Shown in pieces: positions 30,312 through 34,173 of a DNA stretch of 34,173 bases. Below the pieces are notes generated by a model. The model made no database searches and was not told where the DNA came from. It worked only from the letters and a program-made list of their open reading frames with translations. Source of the stretch: an uncultured Opitutia bacterium (GTDB lineage Bacteria; Verrucomicrobiota; Verrucomicrobiia; Opitutales; Opitutaceae); the NCBI GenBank assembly GCA_903869665.1, contig CAIPZZ010000212.1:1-34173 (forward strand), read 5' to 3'. A program made the position numbers and the translations under genes. Position 1 is the first letter of the stretch, and every line of letters starts with the position of its first letter.

Positions 30312-30950
30312 GTGCACATCAATCGCAAGCTCCTCAGCTTTTCCCGCACAGTCCATATCTATCTCACGATGCTCGGTCTCTTCGTGATGATGCTGTTCGG
30401 CATCACCGGCTTCACCGTCAACCACGAGGACTGGTTCGGCGCGACCACGCCCCGCGTCACCGAGACCGACGGCCAGACCCCCGCCGAGCTCGTGGCGAAA
30501 AAGGACGCGCTCCGCATCGTTGAACACCTGCGGCAGAACTGGCGCATCACCGGCGCGCTTACCGGCTACGACGAACTCGACGGGAAATTTTCCCTCGGCT
30601 TCAAGGAGCCCGGCCGGCTCTGGGAGGTCGAGGTGGACCGGCCCTCCGGCCGCACCCGCGTCCACGCCGAGGCGTTCAACTTTTTTGCCCTCATCAACAA
30701 CCTCCACCGCGGCCGCTACGCCGGCCCCGGCTGGCGCTGGGTAATTGACCTCTCCGCGCTCTTCATCGCGCTCGCCTGCGCCACCGGCCTCGTGCTTTGG
30801 CTCGCACTGCCCAAGCGCCGCCAGCTCGGCGTCCTCGCGCTGGTCGTCGGCACGCTGGGTGTAGTCGGCATCTACCTCGCGCTCGTCCCCGGCCCTGATG
30901 CGGCGGTGAGCAACGCTCCGCCCGAGGCGGCCACCACCGCACCTCAGTAG
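30312..30950 (+). CDS. PepSY-associated TM (PepSY_TM) protein
   Basis: GTG start; RTVHIYLTMLGLFVMMLFGITGFTVNHEDWF...FNFFALINNLHRGRYAGPGWRWVIDLSALFIALACATGLVLWL. Confidence 0.85.
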   Translation: MHINRKLLSFSRTVHIYLTMLGLFVMMLFGITGFTVNHEDWFGATTPRVTETDGQTPAELVAKKDALRIVEHLRQNWRITGALTGYDELDGKFSLGFKEPGRLWEVEVDRPSGRTRVHAEAFNFFALINNLHRGRYAGPGWRWVIDLSALFIALACATGLVLWLALPKRRQLGVLALVVGTLGVVGIYLALVPGPDAAVSNAPPEAATTAPQ

Positions 30951-31040
30951 CCCGCCGCGTGAGCGGCGGGAAACATGTGCCGTGCAAAATTCCGTGTGAC
31001 CTGAGGCTGGCCGGCGGCGTCTTTATCGGAAATCCCCGCC

Positions 31041-31556
31041 ATGACTCAGCCGCCAGAATCCACCACGCCGCCAGACGATCAGCGTCATGTTGCCAATCAT
31101 AATTTGATTTGGAGTCGCGCAATCGCCGCAATCTTTGTCTTGGTCATTTTCTGGACGATCATGCGCGAAATAAAAAACGCGATCAATCCCCATCATGGAA
31201 TAATCGGAGCAACCCACATATTTGTCGCGGTAACCTTGAAGACGCCCCTTGAACGATACCGAATCGACTACGACGATTACCCCAGCACAGCGCAAGGCTT
31301 GCAGGTGTTGCTCAAGCCGCCTCGCGGCATGGAAAAAAACTGGGGCGGGCCTTACCTTGATCTCACTCCGCCGGACAAAATGCCGCCCGACCCTTGGGGC
31401 CACGCTTATCGCTACGCCTATCCGAGCATCCATGCTTCGACCGCAAGCGCGAGCGTCGGGCCAGACGGCCTGCCAAGACCACGCCAGTCTTACGATGTTT
31501 GGTCGCTCGGCCCCGACGGGATTGACGGCACCGCCGACGACATCGGCAACTGGTAG
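31041..31556 (+). CDS. TM-anchored protein with GspG (T2SSG) C-terminal domain
   Basis: LERYRIDYDDYPSTAQGLQVLLKPPRG...WGGPYLD..PPDPWGHAYRYAYPS...YDVWSLGPDGIDGTADDIGNW. Confidence 0.8.
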   Translation: MTQPPESTTPPDDQRHVANHNLIWSRAIAAIFVLVIFWTIMREIKNAINPHHGIIGATHIFVAVTLKTPLERYRIDYDDYPSTAQGLQVLLKPPRGMEKNWGGPYLDLTPPDKMPPDPWGHAYRYAYPSIHASTASASVGPDGLPRPRQSYDVWSLGPDGIDGTADDIGNW

Positions 31557-31561
31557 CTGAA

Positions 31562-31625
31562 GGTGGAGCGCGGCGTCCCGACGCGCTCGGATCGAACGAA
31601 CGCGCCGGGGACGTCGCGTTCCACC
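31562..31625. repeat. Dispersed palindromic repeat, copy C
   Basis: ggtggagcgcggcgtcccgacgcgctc...gaacgcgccggggacgtcgcgttccacc. Confidence 0.85.
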
Positions 31626-31688
31626 TCGGGCAACGACTTCATCCACGCCCATCCGTGAGATTCGCGAAAAGCTCCGCTACGTCGCGCC

Positions 31689-32213
31689 TCACTTCGCCGC
31701 CACGATCTTGACCGTCGTCACCTCGATGCGCTCGACGGGGGTGCTCTTTTCCGGGCCGCCGGTCGGCACGGTGGCGATGCGCTCCAGCACATCGTCGCCC
31801 GCCGTGAGCGCGCCAAACGCCGTGTATTGCCGGTCGAGAAACTTCGCGTCGCCGTGGCAGATAAAAAACTGGCAGCCCGCCGAATTCGGGTCGGACGAGC
31901 GCGCCGCCGAGAGCACGCCGCGCACGTGGGGCCGGGCGTTAAACTCGGCCTTCACCTTGTAGCCAGGGTCGCCGGTGCCGGGGATGCCACGCGAACCTTT
32001 CTTCGTGTTGGGGCAGCCGCCCTGGATCATGAAGCCCTTGATGATGCGGTGAAACGCTGTGCCGTCGTAAAAACCCTCGCGGGCGAGCTTCTTGAAATTC
32101 TCGACGTGCTTCGGCGCGACATCGGGCCAGAAGGCGACGGTCAGGTCGCCGTAGCTGGTGCTGATGACGGCGACCTCGTTGGTGGCGGGTTGGGCGGCGG
32201 GAGCGGTAGGCAT
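31689..32213 (-). CDS. Peptidylprolyl isomerase, cyclophilin type
   Basis: FYDGTAFHRIIKGFMIQGGCP...GCQFFICHGDAKFLDRQYTAFGALTAGDDVLERIA. Confidence 0.94.
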   Translation of the reverse strand: MPTAPAAQPATNEVAVISTSYGDLTVAFWPDVAPKHVENFKKLAREGFYDGTAFHRIIKGFMIQGGCPNTKKGSRGIPGTGDPGYKVKAEFNARPHVRGVLSAARSSDPNSAGCQFFICHGDAKFLDRQYTAFGALTAGDDVLERIATVPTGGPEKSTPVERIEVTTVKIVAAK

Positions 32214-32279
32214 GGGACGGTGAGCGTCGCGCGCGCGGCGGTTTGTTCAACCAAAAACCGCTCGTCCGCTGGCGCGCGT

Positions 32280-32369
32280 TCACCCCGCCCAAGCCAACAA
32301 CCATAGCGCCAAGGCCAGCGCAATCAGGGCGAGGGCGAGTTTTTCGCGTCGGGTCAGGCCGAAGAGCAT
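32280..32369 (-). CDS. Candidate 29-aa membrane peptide downstream of exosortase
   Basis: MLFGLTRREKLALALIALALALWLLAWAG, one predicted TM; same strand, 56 bp after exosortase stop. Confidence 0.35.
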   Translation of the reverse strand: MLFGLTRREKLALALIALALALWLLAWAG

Positions 32370-32425
32370 GGCGGCGTAGGGTTTCGGGGTTTGAGTCTGA
32401 GGGGTGGGTCCGCGTTTGCGACGAC

Positions 32426-34042
32426 TCACAGGCCGAGCGGCCTGAGGCCCGCGAAAAACTCGGCGAGCAGCGGCTCGGCGGCGATCCGGTCCCAAGGCCG
32501 GTTGCTGGACACGCGCACAAAGAGCTGCTCGCCCGAGGTGAGAAAGCCGTGCCGCCACGCGAGCCCGAGCAGCTCGCGCGGCGAGAGCGGGTTGATTTGC
32601 AGCACGGGCCGGCCGGCGTTGAGGTGCCAATACCAGGTGTGCTGCGGGTGGCCGGCAGCGTCCTTGAAAAACAGGTGGATAGGCGGCGGCAGCGCCCGGC
32701 CGGCAACGGCTAGCGCCTCCGTGCGCGGCCCCGGCTGCTGCACCCAGCCCGAGCCAGGCCAGCACGATTCCGGCGTGTGCGACTCGACGAGGCTGACGGG
32801 GACCTTGCCCGGCGCCCACCAGGCCAGGTAGAGCGTGATCTGCTCGACGCCGCCATCAGCCGCGCGCCGCTGGTAGGTGCGCTGCATGAGCGTGTCAGTC
32901 TCCAGCGTCGGTGTGAACTGCCGCAGGTCGTCAGTTGTCACCCGCTCCCACCCGGCCGGTGTGGCGGGCACGAGACGCGCGAGGTCGGGCGCGGCGGCGG
33001 AAGCCGCGCCGTCGCGCGGGCCGTGGGTGCCGAGCGCAAACAGTGCCACGAGCGCCGCCGCCAGTGCGAGCCCGCCCGGCAGCAGGCAGCGCAGCGGGGA
33101 CCTGGGCCCGCCGTCCAGCGGGGCCAGCGGCGGCGCGGCAGGAGCGCGCGTCTCCAGCAGCAACGCCAACCCTCCGAGCATCGCCGCCGTCACACCGAGG
33201 ACGGCGAAACCCGTCCAATCATGCCACGCGCCGGCGATGTCTACCCCAGCGTTGGCGAGCAACGTGAGCGTGAGCGAGCGGACGACATTCATCCCCACCG
33301 CGAGCGGCACGGCCAGCGCCACGAGCAGCGCTCGCGCAGCGGGCCGTCGCACCAGCGTGGCCGAAAAAAAGAGACCGGCCACCACGCACGCCACGAGACT
33401 GCGCACGCCACTGCACGCCTCCTCGACCCCCACGCTCGTCCGCGCGAGCTCGATGACGTTGCCGTCCTGCACCGCCAGGATGCCGAGCAGGTGCAGCGCG
33501 TTTAGCACGACCCCCGACACCCAAAGCTGGAGCGAGCCGGTCAACCGCGTGTAGGTGCCCGGCGGGATGGGCGCGCTGAGCGGCCAGAGGGCGAGCGCGG
33601 CGAGCGCCGGCCAGTTGAGGGGCATGAAGCGCACGCGCCCGTCCGCGAGGCCGAGCAGCGCGCCGAGCAGCAGCAGCGCCAGCGCCACCGCGAGCACAAA
33701 GCCCACGAGCGCGTTGGACCAGTCGAGCGCCGCCGCGTAAAGCCCGCCCGCCGCCAACAGCACCAGCCCCGCCGCCAGCGCGAGCGCCGTCCCGGCCGAA
33801 GCCCACGGCGAGGCCGGCAGCCAACGCCACGGTCCGCGCGCGCGGGCCTCATGCAGCAAAACGAGGAATAGAACCGGCGTGAAAATCGCGTGCGACAGGT
33901 CGGGGTTGCCCCGCCACTCGATCAGGAACAACGCGTAGAACGCCGCCGCCAACAGCCCCGCGAGCGCGACGATCACCGCCGTGGCCGCGTCCGCGCGCAC
34001 AGATGGCGCGGACGGCGGGGTGGCAGGAGCGGCGGCGGGCAT
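32426..34042 (-). CDS. Exosortase with fused C-terminal EpsI-like domain
   Basis: Multi-TM; catalytic motifs VEEACSGVRSL (Cys), GMNVVRSL (Arg), AWHDWTGF (His); EpsI-like YLAWWAPG...HTPESCWPGSGW. Confidence 0.9.
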   Translation of the reverse strand: MPAAAPATPPSAPSVRADAATAVIVALAGLLAAAFYALFLIEWRGNPDLSHAIFTPVLFLVLLHEARARGPWRWLPASPWASAGTALALAAGLVLLAAGGLYAAALDWSNALVGFVLAVALALLLLGALLGLADGRVRFMPLNWPALAALALWPLSAPIPPGTYTRLTGSLQLWVSGVVLNALHLLGILAVQDGNVIELARTSVGVEEACSGVRSLVACVVAGLFFSATLVRRPAARALLVALAVPLAVGMNVVRSLTLTLLANAGVDIAGAWHDWTGFAVLGVTAAMLGGLALLLETRAPAAPPLAPLDGGPRSPLRCLLPGGLALAAALVALFALGTHGPRDGAASAAAPDLARLVPATPAGWERVTTDDLRQFTPTLETDTLMQRTYQRRAADGGVEQITLYLAWWAPGKVPVSLVESHTPESCWPGSGWVQQPGPRTEALAVAGRALPPPIHLFFKDAAGHPQHTWYWHLNAGRPVLQINPLSPRELLGLAWRHGFLTSGEQLFVRVSSNRPWDRIAAEPLLAEFFAGLRPLGL

Positions 34043-34120
34043 GGCAATAGCATTCAACCACTCCCGCTCGGCAAAGGCAAACCCGTTGAACGACGGCAAG
34101 GGCTTAGCATGTAGGGGCGC

Positions 34121-34173
34121 AGGCTTGCTGCGCCCTCCCTGGCTGGCGTTAGCTCATTAGGCGCAGCAAGCCT
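34121..34173. repeat. Inverted repeat at window end
   Basis: AGGCTTGCTGCGCC (34121-34134) and exact reverse complement GGCGCAGCAAGCCT (34160-34173). Confidence 0.8.

Overview
High-GC bacterial chromosomal window whose gene content looks like Verrucomicrobiota/Opitutaceae (inferred from the genes, no search run). The minus-strand block at ~3.7-15.0 kb is a respiratory operon: a complete Alternative Complex III set (ActA pentaheme cytochrome, ActB, ActC, ActD, ActE, ActF), then a small membrane protein and a cbb3-like trio (CcoN-like, CcoO-like monoheme, CcoP-like monoheme). The CcoN-like protein keeps the family scaffold, but by motif alignment from memory it has lost five of the six canonical heme/CuB histidine ligands. 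This is the strongest candidate here for an undescribed system. Other content: 3' end of a GH43-like gene, bicupin protein, smpB, rpoZ, a carboxymuconolactone-decarboxylase-family gene, surE, a solitary AT-richer gene cassette with an attC-like site and no visible integrase, rpsA, rpsB-tsf, an ABCG-type transporter, a probable extracytoplasmic flavin/electron-transfer locus (two DUF2271 domains, one fused to ApbE, plus PepSY-TM), an unusual GspG-domain protein, a cyclophilin and an exosortase-EpsI fusion. A ~65-70 bp imperfect palindromic repeat occurs three times, and a different inverted repeat ends the window. Family assignments come from reading motifs and remembered family features, not database searches.
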